The notes under the pieces are model-generated. The model saw nothing but the letters and a program-made list of their open reading frames with translations. It did not search any database and had not been told where the DNA came from. Both the position numbers and the translations under genes were made by a program. Shown piece after piece: positions 33,122 to 44,324 of a stretch of 64,000 bases of DNA. How positions within the stretch are numbered: position 1 is the stretch's first letter; each line of letters starts with the position of its first letter. This DNA comes from Hypericibacter sp049323455 (GTDB lineage: Bacteria; Pseudomonadota; Alphaproteobacteria; Dongiales; Dongiaceae): positions 62,001 to 126,000 of the forward strand of contig JBMONF010000017.1 of NCBI GenBank assembly GCA_049323455.1, read 5' to 3'.

Positions 33122-33817
33122 TCACGCGCCGCTACCGAGCCGCCCCAGGGCCGCCGGAATCGCGGCGAAATCCTCCAGCACCAGATCGGCGCCGAGATCC
33201 GCGGAACGGCCCTGGCTGTAGCCGTAAGCCATGACGATGACCGGCATGGCGAGCGCCTTGGCCGGCTCGACGTCGTTGCGGCTGTCGCCGATCATGACGG
33301 CGCGGCCGGGGTCGGCGCCGATCGCCGCCAGCGTCGCCGAGACATGGTCGGGATGGGGCTTGCGGCGCTCGACGGCGTCGGCGCCGAGCGCGGCACCGAA
33401 GAACGGGGTCAGCTCCAACGCGTCCAGGACGGCGTCGGTGGCCCGTTGCGGCTTGTTGGTGCAGACGGCGCAGCGAAGGCCGGCCTCGGCCAGCGCCCGC
33501 AGCGTCTCGACCACGCCGGGGTAGGGCCGGGTCAGCGCGATCGGATCGGCCTCGTAATGCTCGAGGAAACGGGCGAGATAGTGCGGGACGTCCCCGGGGC
33601 GATGGTCCACGGCGCGCGCCGCGAGCGCCCGCTCCACCAGCGTGCCGGCGCCGTCGCCGATCATGGCCCTGACCTCGGGCTCCGGCAGCGCCGGCCTGCC
33701 CAGCTCGGCCATGAGCCGGTTCAGCGCCGCGGCGATGTCGGGCGCGCTGTCGATCAGCGTGCCGTCGAGATCGAACACCAATGCGTTACGGTCGATGGAC
33801 AAGACTGTCTCCGCCAT
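33122..33817 (-). CDS. gph: HAD-family phosphoglycolate phosphatase
   Basis: A 231-residue haloacid-dehalogenase hydrolase. Motif I is VFDLDGTLIDSAPDIAAALN, motif II CTNKP, and motif III/IV the K of RRKPHPDH and GDSRNDV, all in order. Length and the long cap domain match Gph, which removes 2-phosphoglycolate formed by DNA repair or oxygenase side reactions. The ATG at 33817 (MAETVLSIDR) is taken as start; an ATG 27 bases upstream is possible. Confidence 0.9.
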   Translation of the reverse strand: MAETVLSIDRNALVFDLDGTLIDSAPDIAAALNRLMAELGRPALPEPEVRAMIGDGAGTLVERALAARAVDHRPGDVPHYLARFLEHYEADPIALTRPYPGVVETLRALAEAGLRCAVCTNKPQRATDAVLDALELTPFFGAALGADAVERRKPHPDHVSATLAAIGADPGRAVMIGDSRNDVEPAKALAMPVIVMAYGYSQGRSADLGADLVLEDFAAIPAALGRLGSGA

Positions 33818-34014
33818 GAAATCGCCACGGGACGGCTGTCCCATGGAAATGCTGTGGTTCTTGGAGCCGCGGCCCGGCTATGGCAGGGTGCCCCCGCCGG
33901 CACCGGCCAGCGCGCCCCCGAGTCGGGAACCGTTCATGCCGGATCGCGCTCCGCCGGACAAGGCGTTATCGACGGATCGCCGTTGCCCAGGGTCATAACG
34001 ACGAAACCTTGCTC

Positions 34015-35445
34015 ATGCCGCCTTCCCGCCCCGCCGCCGTCATTCTTGCCGCAGGCAAAGGCACCCGGATGAAGTCCAGGCGGCCCAAGGTGATGCATGC
34101 CATCGCCGGGCGGCCGATGATCGGCCATGTCATGGCGGCGCTAGCGCCTTTGCGCTGCGATCCGGTCGTGGCGGTGATCGCGCCCGGCATGGAGGAGGTC
34201 GCCGCCGCGGTGGCGCCGGCCAAGATCGCCTATCAGCGCGAGCAGCTCGGCACCGGCCACGCGGTGATGGCGGCGCAGCCTGCGCTCGACGGGATCCAGG
34301 GTGATCTGCTCGTGCTCTACGGAGACACGCCCTTCATCGCCACCGCGACCCTCGAAGCGATGCTCGAGCGCCGCGCCGCCGAGGACGATCCGGCCGTGGT
34401 GGTGCTGGGTTTCCGTCCCGCCGATGCCGGCGACTATGGCCGCTTGATCGTGGATGGCGCTGGCGGGCTCGAGGCCATCATCGAGGCGCGCGACGCGAGC
34501 CCGGCCGAGCGCGCGATCGGGCTGTGCAACGCTGGCGTGATGGCGCTCGACGCCCGGCGCATGCTGCCCCTCCTGAAGGCGCTCAGGAACGAGAACGCGA
34601 AGGGCGAATACTATCTGACCGACCTCGTGGCGCTCGCCCGCGCGCGCGACTGGAACTGCGCCGTGGTCGAGGCGCCGGCTGCGGAGCTGATGGGCGTCAA
34701 CAGCCGCGCCGACCTCGCCGCCGCCGAGCGCGCGTTTCAGCAGAGGCGACGCGCAGCCGCGATGGCGGAGGGGGCCACGCTGCAGGATCCCGACACGGTC
34801 TATTTCAGCTATGACACGCGGATCGGGCGCGACGTGGTGATCGGCCCGCATGTGGTGTTCGGGCCCGGCGTCGAGATCGAGGACGAGGTCGGGATCCGCG
34901 GCTTCTGCCATATCGAAGGGGCCCGCATCGCCAGGGGCGCGCTGATCGGCCCGTTCGCGCGGCTCAGGCCCGGCGCCGCGATCGAGGCCGACGCCCACAT
35001 CGGCAATTTCGTCGAGGTCAAGAACGCGACGATCGGCCGGGGCGCCAAGGCCAACCACCTGACCTATATCGGCGACGCCGAGATCGGCGCCGGCACCAAT
35101 ATCGGCGCCGGCACCATCACCGTGAACTATGACGGTTTCCGCAAGTCGCGCACGGTGATCGGGCCTGAGGCGTCGATCGGCTCCAACAGCGCGCTGGTGG
35201 CGCCGGTCAAGGTCGGCGCCGGGGCCATCGTGGGGGCCGGCAGCGTCATCACCGAGGATGTGCCCGCCGATGCCATGGCGATCGCTCGGGGCCGGCAGGT
35301 CAATCTGCCGGGGCGCGCGCGCCGGTTCCGCGAGGAGCGTGGTGGCGTGAAACCCAAGACCAGGATGCCCGCTACGGCCAGGTCGAAAGCGGGCGGTCCG
35401 GCCAAGACCAAGGCGAAGCGCGCCAAGCGAAAGAAAAGCAGGTAA
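34015..35445 (+). CDS. glmU: Bifunctional UDP-N-acetylglucosamine pyrophosphorylase/glucosamine-1-phosphate acetyltransferase
   Basis: A 476-residue enzyme. The N-terminal uridylyltransferase domain opens with AAVILAAGKGTRMKS; the C-terminal half is a left-handed beta-helix of hexapeptide repeats with NFVEVKNATIG and the AGTITVNYDG active-site segment. It acetylates glucosamine-1-phosphate and couples it to UTP to make UDP-GlcNAc for peptidoglycan and lipid A. A Lys/Arg/Ala-rich tail of about 40 residues follows the usual end and is probably disordered. The start at 34015 is placed at the conserved beginning. glmS follows 59 bases later, so both steps of hexosamine synthesis are together. Confidence 0.95.
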   Translation: MPPSRPAAVILAAGKGTRMKSRRPKVMHAIAGRPMIGHVMAALAPLRCDPVVAVIAPGMEEVAAAVAPAKIAYQREQLGTGHAVMAAQPALDGIQGDLLVLYGDTPFIATATLEAMLERRAAEDDPAVVVLGFRPADAGDYGRLIVDGAGGLEAIIEARDASPAERAIGLCNAGVMALDARRMLPLLKALRNENAKGEYYLTDLVALARARDWNCAVVEAPAAELMGVNSRADLAAAERAFQQRRRAAAMAEGATLQDPDTVYFSYDTRIGRDVVIGPHVVFGPGVEIEDEVGIRGFCHIEGARIARGALIGPFARLRPGAAIEADAHIGNFVEVKNATIGRGAKANHLTYIGDAEIGAGTNIGAGTITVNYDGFRKSRTVIGPEASIGSNSALVAPVKVGAGAIVGAGSVITEDVPADAMAIARGRQVNLPGRARRFREERGGVKPKTRMPATARSKAGGPAKTKAKRAKRKKSR

Positions 35446-35504
35446 CGGCCCATCCGGCCGCCTCATTCCGAGGTAGCCGAGAGAGCGTCGAGGAGGGCAG
35501 GTTC

Positions 35505-37325
<1,821 letters not shown>

Positions 37326-37335
37326 GGGACGGGAA

Positions 37336-37367
37336 AAAGGCGGCGCTCCTGCTGAAGCGCCGCCTTT
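37336..37367 (+). terminator. Hairpin terminator after glmS
   Basis: A perfect 12-pair stem, AAAGGCGGCGCT/AGCGCCGCCTTT, around an 8-base loop begins 10 bases after the glmS stop. The right arm ends in TTT and is followed by CCTCATT, so the T tract is weak but the stem is strong. Confidence 0.75.
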
Positions 37368-37375
37368 CCTCATTC

Positions 37376-37506
37376 GTCATTCCCGCGCCTGCGGGCTTCG
37401 CCCGCAACTCTATGATCGCCGGCGAAGCTGGCCCCGGGAATCCATCTCGAAGCTTGGTCCTGACCGATCCATGGATCCCGGCTCGCGCTTCGCTTGGCCG
37501 GGATGA
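37376..37506. repeat. REP-like intergenic hairpin element
   Basis: The stretch between glmS and gabT holds several GC-rich inverted repeats, including an element opening ATTCCCGCG and a later one built on ATCCCGGC/GGCCGGGAT. Such elements are common intergenic repeats in alphaproteobacteria. It differs from the two related repeats at 55.8 and 61.0 kb, so it is a separate type. Confidence 0.45.
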
Positions 37507-37530
37507 CGCAACCGCCTGATGGCTGTCGCC

Positions 37531-38814
37531 TCAGCCCAGCGCCTGGTCGAGCGACCTCTCGATGATGTCGAGCCCTTCGTCCACCAGCGCGTCGCTGGCC
37601 GTGAGCGGCACCAGGAGGCGCAGCACGTTGCCGTAGAGGCCGCAGGACAGCAGGATCAGCCCGTTCTCCTGCGCCTTGGTCACGACCTTCTTGGTGAGAT
37701 CGGGATCGGGCTCGTTGGTGGCGCGGTCCTTGACCAGCTCGACCGCCACCATGGCACCCAGCCCGCGCACGTCGCCGATGCAGGAGAAGCGGTTCTTCTT
37801 CGCCATGGCGCCGAGCCGCTCCTTCATGCGCTTGCCCATCTCTTCGGCGCGTTCGAGCAGCTTCTCCTCCTCGATCACGTCGAGCACGGCGAGGCCGGCC
37901 GCTAGGCCGATCGGGCTGCCGCCGTAGGTGCCGCCGAGGCCGCCGGGCGGCACCGAATCCATCACGTCGGCACGGCCGATCACGGCCGAGAGCGGGAAGC
38001 CGCCGGCGAGGCTCTTGGCCGAGGTGATGAGATCGGGCGCGATACCGCTATGCTCGATCGCGAACATCTTGCCCGTGCGCGCGATGCCGGCCTGCACCTC
38101 GTCGGAGACCAGCAGGATCTTGTGCTCGTCGCAGATCTTGCGCAGGGCCTGCACGAACTCCTTGGGCGCGATGTAGAAGCCGCCTTCGCCCTGGACCGGC
38201 TCGATCACGATGCAGGCGACGCGCGCCGGATCGATGTCGGCCTTGAACAGGGTCTGCAGCGCCTGGAGCGACTGCTCGACCGTGACGCCGTGCAGCGGGT
38301 TGGGGAAGGGCGCGTGAAAGACCTCGGCCGGGAAGGGGCCGCCGACCTTGTAGGGCTGCACCTTGCCGGTCATGGCCATGGTCAGGCTGGTGCGGCCATG
38401 GAAGGCGCCGGCGAAGGTGATGACGCCGGTGCGGTTGGTGTAGTGCCGCGCGATCTTGACCGCGTTCTCGAGCGCCTCGGCGCCGGTGGTGAAGAAGATG
38501 GTCTTCTTGGCGAAAGCGCCCGGTGCCAGCTTGTTGAGGCGCTCCGCGAGCTGAATGTAGCTGTCGTAGGCCACCACCTGAAAGGCCGTGTGCGTGAACC
38601 GGCCCATCTGCCGCTCGACCGCGTCCATCACCTTCGGGTGGCGATGGCCGGTGTTGAGCACCGCGATGCCGCCGGCGAAATCGATGTAGCGCTTGCCTTC
38701 GACGTCCCACAGCTCGGCGTTCTCGGCCTCGGCGGCGAAGAAGGGCATGGCGGTCGCCACGCCGCGCGGCACGGCGTTGCTGCGGCGTTGCAGCAGTTCC
38801 TGGTTGGTCGGCAT
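37531..38814 (-). CDS. gabT: 4-aminobutyrate aminotransferase
   Basis: A 427-residue class III PLP aminotransferase. Seen are the cofactor-phosphate segment TTGAEALENAVKIAR, IVIEPVQGEGGFY, the SDEVQAGIARTG region with the PLP-ring aspartate, and the Schiff-base lysine in SAKSLAGGFP. Length and motifs match GabT, which converts GABA and 2-oxoglutarate to succinate semialdehyde and glutamate. GGGAGA precedes the ATG at 38814. It is divergent from gabD, 281 bases away, which carries out the next step. Confidence 0.93.
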   Translation of the reverse strand: MPTNQELLQRRSNAVPRGVATAMPFFAAEAENAELWDVEGKRYIDFAGGIAVLNTGHRHPKVMDAVERQMGRFTHTAFQVVAYDSYIQLAERLNKLAPGAFAKKTIFFTTGAEALENAVKIARHYTNRTGVITFAGAFHGRTSLTMAMTGKVQPYKVGGPFPAEVFHAPFPNPLHGVTVEQSLQALQTLFKADIDPARVACIVIEPVQGEGGFYIAPKEFVQALRKICDEHKILLVSDEVQAGIARTGKMFAIEHSGIAPDLITSAKSLAGGFPLSAVIGRADVMDSVPPGGLGGTYGGSPIGLAAGLAVLDVIEEEKLLERAEEMGKRMKERLGAMAKKNRFSCIGDVRGLGAMVAVELVKDRATNEPDPDLTKKVVTKAQENGLILLSCGLYGNVLRLLVPLTASDALVDEGLDIIERSLDQALG

Positions 38815-39028
38815 CTCGTTTCTCCCTGGAGCCCGCCGGCGCCCATGAGCCTCGCGCGAGGCGTGGCGGCCGCCGGATCGGATATCGCGTGGAAAGCCGG
38901 CATGGCGGATAGCACGAATCCGGCCTCGGCCGCCACCCCCGCCGGCGCCGCACCCCACGGTATTGAGGGGCCGGCGCCCGTGGTCGGACCAGCCATGCGC
39001 CCGCTGCAAAGGCCAGCGATTCAGCCGA

Positions 39029-39056
39029 TTGCGCCTGCGAAGACGGCGGCTATACT
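39029..39056 (+). promoter_or_regulatory. Candidate gabD promoter
   Basis: TTGCGC at 39029-39034 and TATACT at 39051-39056 are 16 bases apart, 40 bases before the gabD ATG. The -10 is good and the -35 only partial. The rest of the 281-base gabT/gabD gap is GC-rich with no clear operator. Confidence 0.45.
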
Positions 39057-39095
39057 CCGCCCATCTCCCGCCAACCCGAGCCCCGAGGACGAACC

Positions 39096-40580
39096 ATGCA
39101 ACAGGTCGCCATGAAGGTTGCCTCCCCGCTGCCCTTGAAGGATCCGCGACTGCTCCGCCAGCAGGCCTATATCAACGGCAAGTGGGTGAATGCCGATTCC
39201 GGCAAGACCATCGACGTCACCAACCCCGCGACCGGCGAGAAGCTCGGCACCGTCCCCAACATGGGGGCGGCCGAGACACGGCGCGCGATCGACGCCGCCA
39301 ACGCGGCTTGGGGCCCCTGGCGCAAGAAGACGGCGAAGGAGCGCGCCAACATCCTGCGCAAGTGGTTCAACCTGATGATGGAGAACCAGGAGGACCTGGG
39401 CGTCATCCTGACGGCCGAGCAGGGCAAGCCGCTGGCCGAGGCCAAGGGCGAGATCGCCTACGGCGCCTCCTTCGTCGAGTGGTTCGCCGAGGAAGCCAAG
39501 CGCGTCTATGGCGACACCATTCCCGGCCATCAGCCCGACAAGCGCATCGTCGTGATCAAGGAGCCGGTCGGCGTGGTCGGCGCCATCACGCCCTGGAACT
39601 TCCCCAACGCGATGATCACGCGCAAATGTGCGCCGGCGCTCGCTGCCGGCTGCCCGGTCGTGATCAAGCCCGCCAGCGAGACGCCCTATTCGGCCTTCGC
39701 GTTGGCGGAGCTCGCCGAGCGCGCGGGCTTCCCGGCCGGCGTCATCAACATCCTCACCGGCTCCGCGCGCGAGATCGGCGGCGAGCTCACCTCCAACCCG
39801 ATCGTGCGCAAGATCTCCTTCACCGGCTCGACCGAGGTCGGCAAGATCCTGCTCAAGCAGAGCGCCGACACGGTCAAGAAGATGTCGATGGAGCTCGGCG
39901 GCAACGCGGCCTTCATCGTGTTCGACGACGCGGATCTCGATGCCGCGGTCGAGGGCGCGATGATGTCCAAGTACCGCAACACCGGCCAGACTTGCGTGTG
40001 CGCCAACCGCATCCTGGTGCAGGACAAGGTCTATGACGCCTTCGCCCAGAAGCTCGCCGCCGCGGTCGCCAAGCTCAGGGTCGGCGACGGCCTCAAGGGC
40101 GAGACGCAGCAGGGCCCGCTCATCAACATGAAGGCGGTGGAGAAGGTCGAGGAGCACATCGCGGACGCGGTCAAGAAGGGCGCCAAGGTGGTGGTCGGCG
40201 GCAAGCGCCATGCGCTGGGCGGCTCCTTCTTCGAGCCGACCGTGCTCGCCAACGTCACCACGCAGATGGCGGTGGCGCGCGAGGAGACCTTCGGGCCGGT
40301 GGCGCCGCTGTTCCGCTTCAAGACCGACGAGGAGGCCGTGGCGCTCGCCAACGACACCGAGTTCGGGCTGGCGAACTATTTCTACGCCCGCGATCTCGGC
40401 CGTGTCTGGCGCGTGGCCGAGGGCCTCGAGAGCGGCATCATCGGCATCAACACCGGCATCATCTCGACCGAGGTGGCGCCCTTCGGCGGCGTCAAGGAGT
40501 CGGGCTTCGGCCGCGAAGGCTCGAAATACGGCATGGATGACTTTCTGGTGATCAAGTACCTGTGCATGGGCGGCATCTGA
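39096..40580 (+). CDS. gabD: Succinate-semialdehyde dehydrogenase (NADP+)
   Basis: A 494-residue aldehyde dehydrogenase. PWNFPNAMITRK is the cofactor-binding segment, FTGSTEVGK follows, the general base is in MELGGNAAF and the catalytic cysteine in GQTCVCANR. The double-cysteine pattern and length match GabD, which oxidises succinate semialdehyde to succinate. Together with gabT on the other strand it completes the GABA shunt. The start MQQVAMK is the first in-frame ATG; the ATG five codons later is an alternative. Confidence 0.93.
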   Translation: MQQVAMKVASPLPLKDPRLLRQQAYINGKWVNADSGKTIDVTNPATGEKLGTVPNMGAAETRRAIDAANAAWGPWRKKTAKERANILRKWFNLMMENQEDLGVILTAEQGKPLAEAKGEIAYGASFVEWFAEEAKRVYGDTIPGHQPDKRIVVIKEPVGVVGAITPWNFPNAMITRKCAPALAAGCPVVIKPASETPYSAFALAELAERAGFPAGVINILTGSAREIGGELTSNPIVRKISFTGSTEVGKILLKQSADTVKKMSMELGGNAAFIVFDDADLDAAVEGAMMSKYRNTGQTCVCANRILVQDKVYDAFAQKLAAAVAKLRVGDGLKGETQQGPLINMKAVEKVEEHIADAVKKGAKVVVGGKRHALGGSFFEPTVLANVTTQMAVAREETFGPVAPLFRFKTDEEAVALANDTEFGLANYFYARDLGRVWRVAEGLESGIIGINTGIISTEVAPFGGVKESGFGREGSKYGMDDFLVIKYLCMGGI

Positions 40581-40624
40581 TCCGGCGCCCCCGCAGATAG
40601 CACCCCTTTGCCGTCGGGTGCCCG

Positions 40625-41545
40625 ATGATCCGGGTCGAAGATCTCGTCTTCGACTATCCGGGTTTTCGGGCGCTCGACGGCATTACTTTTTCGGTCGAGC
40701 CGCGCTCCATCACGGCCCTGGTCGGGCCCAACGGTGCGGGCAAGACCACGCTGCTCAACTGCATCGCCGGCCTTGCCCTGCCGGCCGCGGGCCGCGTCGA
40801 GCTCGACGGGATCGACGTCCATCGAAGCCCGCGCGAGGCCCATGCGCGCATGGGCTATCTGGCCGATTTCTTCGGCGTCTATGGCGAGCTCACCGTCGCC
40901 CGCTGCCTCGATTATCGGGCGCGCGCGCAAGGCATACCATCCGAACGCCGGCGCGTCGCGGTCGAGCGCGCGGCCGAGCGGCTCGGGCTCGCCGACCGGC
41001 TCGGCCAGCGGGCGGGCGAGCTGTCGCGGGGCTTGCGCCAGCGCCTCGCCATCGCCCAGGCGATCGTGCACGAGCCCGCGGTCATTCTGCTGGACGAGCC
41101 GGCCTCGGGCCTCGATCCGGAGGCCCGCTTCGGGCTCGCGGCCGTGCTGCGCGCCTTGCGCGACGACGGCATGACGCTGGTGGTGTCCTCGCACATCCTG
41201 GCCGAGCTCGAGGACTACTCGACCCATCTGCTCGTGTTGGAGCGCGGCCATGTGCTCGAGCACCGGGCACTCGACGGAATAGCGGGGGCGGGCACCGCTC
41301 GCATCGAGGTCAGGCTGGCGGCGCCGCGCCACGACCTCGCCGGGGTGCTGGCCTCGCTGGGCCTGGACAAGATCGAGGTCGATGGCACGTGCGCGCGCTT
41401 CGAGGCCGCCCCGGGACCCGGCGAGCAGGCGGCACTCTTGCGTCGGCTGATCGAGGCGGGGCTGCCGGTCGCGAGCTTCGCGCCGATCAAGCCCGACCTG
41501 CAGGATGCCTATCTCGCGCTGCTGCGGGAGAGCCGCAAGCCATGA
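40625..41545 (+). CDS. ABC-2-type exporter ATP-binding protein
   Basis: A 306-residue ATPase with Walker A GPNGAGKTT, a slightly degenerate signature LSRGLRQR, and Walker B ILLDEPASGLDP. The C-terminal 80 residues form the extra domain common in ABC-2 exporters. Its stop overlaps the start of a polytopic membrane protein as ATGA, so the two form one transporter. The substrate is unknown. Confidence 0.9.
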   Translation: MIRVEDLVFDYPGFRALDGITFSVEPRSITALVGPNGAGKTTLLNCIAGLALPAAGRVELDGIDVHRSPREAHARMGYLADFFGVYGELTVARCLDYRARAQGIPSERRRVAVERAAERLGLADRLGQRAGELSRGLRQRLAIAQAIVHEPAVILLDEPASGLDPEARFGLAAVLRALRDDGMTLVVSSHILAELEDYSTHLLVLERGHVLEHRALDGIAGAGTARIEVRLAAPRHDLAGVLASLGLDKIEVDGTCARFEAAPGPGEQAALLRRLIEAGLPVASFAPIKPDLQDAYLALLRESRKP

Positions 41546-42900
41546 ACCCGGAGCTCTTGCGCAATCTTTGGATCGAGATCACGCCGTCGCGCCTGGCGGC
41601 GGCGCCGCTCGTGCTGGGCGCCATCCTTCTCCTCATCTGGTACGTCAGCGGCGGCAACATGGCCGAGGTCTCCGGCGGCGCGCTCTGGCTCTACTACTTC
41701 ATCGTGCTGATGTGGGGCACGCGGCGCGCCGCGGCTTCGCTCGCCGACGAGGTCGCGAACCGCACCTGGGACAGCCAGCGCATGTCGGCGCTGGGGCCCT
41801 GGGCCATGAGCTGGGGCAAGCTGTTCGGTGCCACCGCCTATGTCTGGTATGGCGCACTGCTCTGTCTTGCCGTGGCCGCGGTCGAGAGCCGTCAGTCGTG
41901 GCGGGCGTTCCTGCTGCACCCGATCGCCGGTGCGGCGGCGATGGCGGTGGCGCTCCTGGTGGTGTTGCTCCAGCGCGGGCGGGGAAGGGCCGGCGGCCGG
42001 CGCACCCTCATCGCCCAGGGGCTTGGCATCGCCGCGGGCTTCGTGCTGTCGCCGACCGGTCCCGGCTTGCTCAATCTGCGCAGCCCTTATTCCCGCTACA
42101 GCATGGAATGGTATGGGCTCGGCGTCTCGCCGGACCTGTTCTTTCTCGTTGCGGCGGCCGGCTTTCTCGCCTGGGCCCTCTTCGGCATCTATCGCGCCAT
42201 GTGCGCGGATCTGCAGAAGCCGGTCTGGCCTTGGGCCTGGACCGCCTTCTCGCTCTACCTCATCGCCTTCCTCGGTGGCTTCGCGATGCCGGGCGAAAAC
42301 GCCCTCGGCGTGGATTGGCTGATGGTGGCCGTGCCGGCTGCCGCCGTTCTGTTCTATGTCGCGCTCTTTGCCGACGGGAAGGACAGCGTGCGCTATCGTT
42401 GGTTTCTGGTCTCGGTCCGCAGCGGCGACTGGGCGCGCGCCGCGCGGCTGATGCCGCTCTGGCTGCCCTCGCTGCCGCTCCTGGCCGGCCTCGCGGTGGC
42501 GCTCGGCATCAGGACCGACCAGGGCGACCCGACCCGGATCCAGCCGCTTTTCTACGATCTGCTCGGGATCGCCAATGTCGAGGTGCTGCCCGCGACGGCC
42601 TGGGCGGTTGCGGCGATCCTGTTCGCGCTGCGCGATCTCCTGCTGGTTCTCTTCCTCAATTTCGGCCCCAAATCGCGCAGCCCCGATCTTGCCGCCTTCA
42701 TCTATCTGGCGGTTCTCTACTGGATCGTTCCCGGCATCTTGGGATTCCTGGCGCCGGGCTGGGTCCAGGCCCTGTTCCTGCCCTGGCCCTTGAGCGGTCC
42801 CTTCGTTGCCATTTGCGCGCCCGCGGCGGAGGTGGTTTTGTTCGCTGTTCTCGCGTGGCAACGCTGGCGGGCGCTGGCGCCGCGGCTGCTTGCGGCCTGA
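41542..42900 (+). CDS. ABC-2-type transporter membrane protein
   Basis: A 452-residue polytopic membrane protein with roughly ten to twelve hydrophobic segments. The N-terminal part shows features of ABC exporter permeases (ITPSRLAAAPLVLGAILLL, then DEVANRTWDSQRMSALGPW, where the coupling region is expected). It is larger than a standard six-helix ABC-2 permease, so a single chain may carry two units. It is coupled by ATGA to the ATPase gene and ends 17 bases before gor. Confidence 0.8.
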   Translation: MNPELLRNLWIEITPSRLAAAPLVLGAILLLIWYVSGGNMAEVSGGALWLYYFIVLMWGTRRAAASLADEVANRTWDSQRMSALGPWAMSWGKLFGATAYVWYGALLCLAVAAVESRQSWRAFLLHPIAGAAAMAVALLVVLLQRGRGRAGGRRTLIAQGLGIAAGFVLSPTGPGLLNLRSPYSRYSMEWYGLGVSPDLFFLVAAAGFLAWALFGIYRAMCADLQKPVWPWAWTAFSLYLIAFLGGFAMPGENALGVDWLMVAVPAAAVLFYVALFADGKDSVRYRWFLVSVRSGDWARAARLMPLWLPSLPLLAGLAVALGIRTDQGDPTRIQPLFYDLLGIANVEVLPATAWAVAAILFALRDLLLVLFLNFGPKSRSPDLAAFIYLAVLYWIVPGILGFLAPGWVQALFLPWPLSGPFVAICAPAAEVVLFAVLAWQRWRALAPRLLAA

Positions 42901-42917
42901 CGGGGCGGGGAGGCGAC

Positions 42918-44297
42918 ATGGAACGGTACGACTACGATCTCTTCGTGATCGGCGGCGGCTCGGGCGGCGTGCGCGCCGGCCGCATCGCCGCCGCGCACGG
43001 CGCGCGGGTCGCGGTCGCCGAGGAATATCGCTATGGCGGCACCTGCGTGATCCGCGGCTGCATACCGAAGAAGCTCTTCGTTTACGCCTCGCACTTCCGC
43101 GAGGATTTCGAGGATGCCGCCACCTATGGCTGGCGCCTCGGCGACGAGCCCCGCTTCGACTGGGCCACGCTCCTTGCCAACAAGGACAGGGAAATCGAGC
43201 GGCTTTCGGGCCTCTATCGCAAGGCCCTGACCGGTGCCGGGGTGGAGGTGCTCGACGGCCGCGCCGTGCTGGGCGACGCGCACACGATCGACTTCGAGGG
43301 GCGGCGCATCACCGCCGGCACCATTCTGATTGCGACAGGCGGCCGGCCGCAGCGACCCGACGACCCGGGCGCCGAGCTCGCCATCACCTCGAACGAGGCC
43401 TTCCATCTCGACCGACTGCCGGGGCGCGTGCTGGTGGCGGGCGGCGGCTATATCGCGGTCGAGTTTGCCGGCATCTTCAACGGCCTGGGCGCCAGGACCG
43501 TGCTTGCCTATCGCGGCGAGCAGATCCTGCGCGGCTTCGACGACGACGTCCGGCATTTTCTCGCAGGCGAGCTCGGCAAGAAGGGAATCGACATCCGCCT
43601 GCGCACGACGATCCGGCGCCTCGCGCACGAGGCGGGCGCCATCGCAGCCGAGCTGTCGGACGGAACGAGGCTTCTCGTCGATCAGGTGCTTTATGCCACC
43701 GGCCGCGTGCCCAACACCGCGGGGCTGGGGCTCGAAGCCGCCGGCGTCGCGCTCGACGGCAAGGGTGCCGTGATCGTGGACGGCGACTCGCGCTCGAGCG
43801 TTCCGCACATCTATGCCGTCGGCGACGTCACCAACCGGATCAACCTGACGCCGGTCGCGATCCGCGAGGGCCACGCCTTCGCCGACAGCGTGTTCGGAAA
43901 ACGCCCCTGGCGCATGGACCACGCCACCGTGCCCTCGGCGGTGTTCAGCCAGCCGCCGGTCGGCACGGTCGGCCTGACCGAGGCCGAGGCGCGGGCGCGT
44001 CACGGCTCGGTCGACATCTACAAGGCGAGCTTCCGGCCCCTGAAGCACACGCTCACGGGGCGCGACGAACGCACGCTGATCAAGCTCGTCGTGGATCGTG
44101 CCAGCCAGCGCGTGTTGGGCGCGCATATGGTCGGGGCCGATGCGCCCGAGATCATCCAGGCGATCGCCATCGCCGTGAAGATGGGCGCCACCAAAGCGCA
44201 GTTCGACGCCACCGTCGCCTTGCATCCGACGGCAGCCGAGGAGTTCGTCACGCTGCGCACGCCGGAGCCGGACCCGGAACGTCGGGCCGCCGAATAG
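42918..44297 (+). CDS. gor: Glutathione-disulfide reductase
   Basis: A 459-residue pyridine nucleotide-disulfide oxidoreductase. FAD motif FVIGGGSGGVRAGR near the start; redox-active cysteines in GGTCVIRGCIPKKL; NADPH-binding VAGGGYIAVEFAG; C-terminal catalytic HPTAAEEF. The CVIRGC spacing and lysine pair are typical of glutathione reductase in alphaproteobacteria. It maintains reduced glutathione in the cytoplasm. GGGGAGG precedes the ATG at 42918. Confidence 0.94.
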   Translation: MERYDYDLFVIGGGSGGVRAGRIAAAHGARVAVAEEYRYGGTCVIRGCIPKKLFVYASHFREDFEDAATYGWRLGDEPRFDWATLLANKDREIERLSGLYRKALTGAGVEVLDGRAVLGDAHTIDFEGRRITAGTILIATGGRPQRPDDPGAELAITSNEAFHLDRLPGRVLVAGGGYIAVEFAGIFNGLGARTVLAYRGEQILRGFDDDVRHFLAGELGKKGIDIRLRTTIRRLAHEAGAIAAELSDGTRLLVDQVLYATGRVPNTAGLGLEAAGVALDGKGAVIVDGDSRSSVPHIYAVGDVTNRINLTPVAIREGHAFADSVFGKRPWRMDHATVPSAVFSQPPVGTVGLTEAEARARHGSVDIYKASFRPLKHTLTGRDERTLIKLVVDRASQRVLGAHMVGADAPEIIQAIAIAVKMGATKAQFDATVALHPTAAEEFVTLRTPEPDPERRAAE

Positions 44298-44324
44298 CGC
44301 GGCGCGCGGGTGGAGACATCGCTC

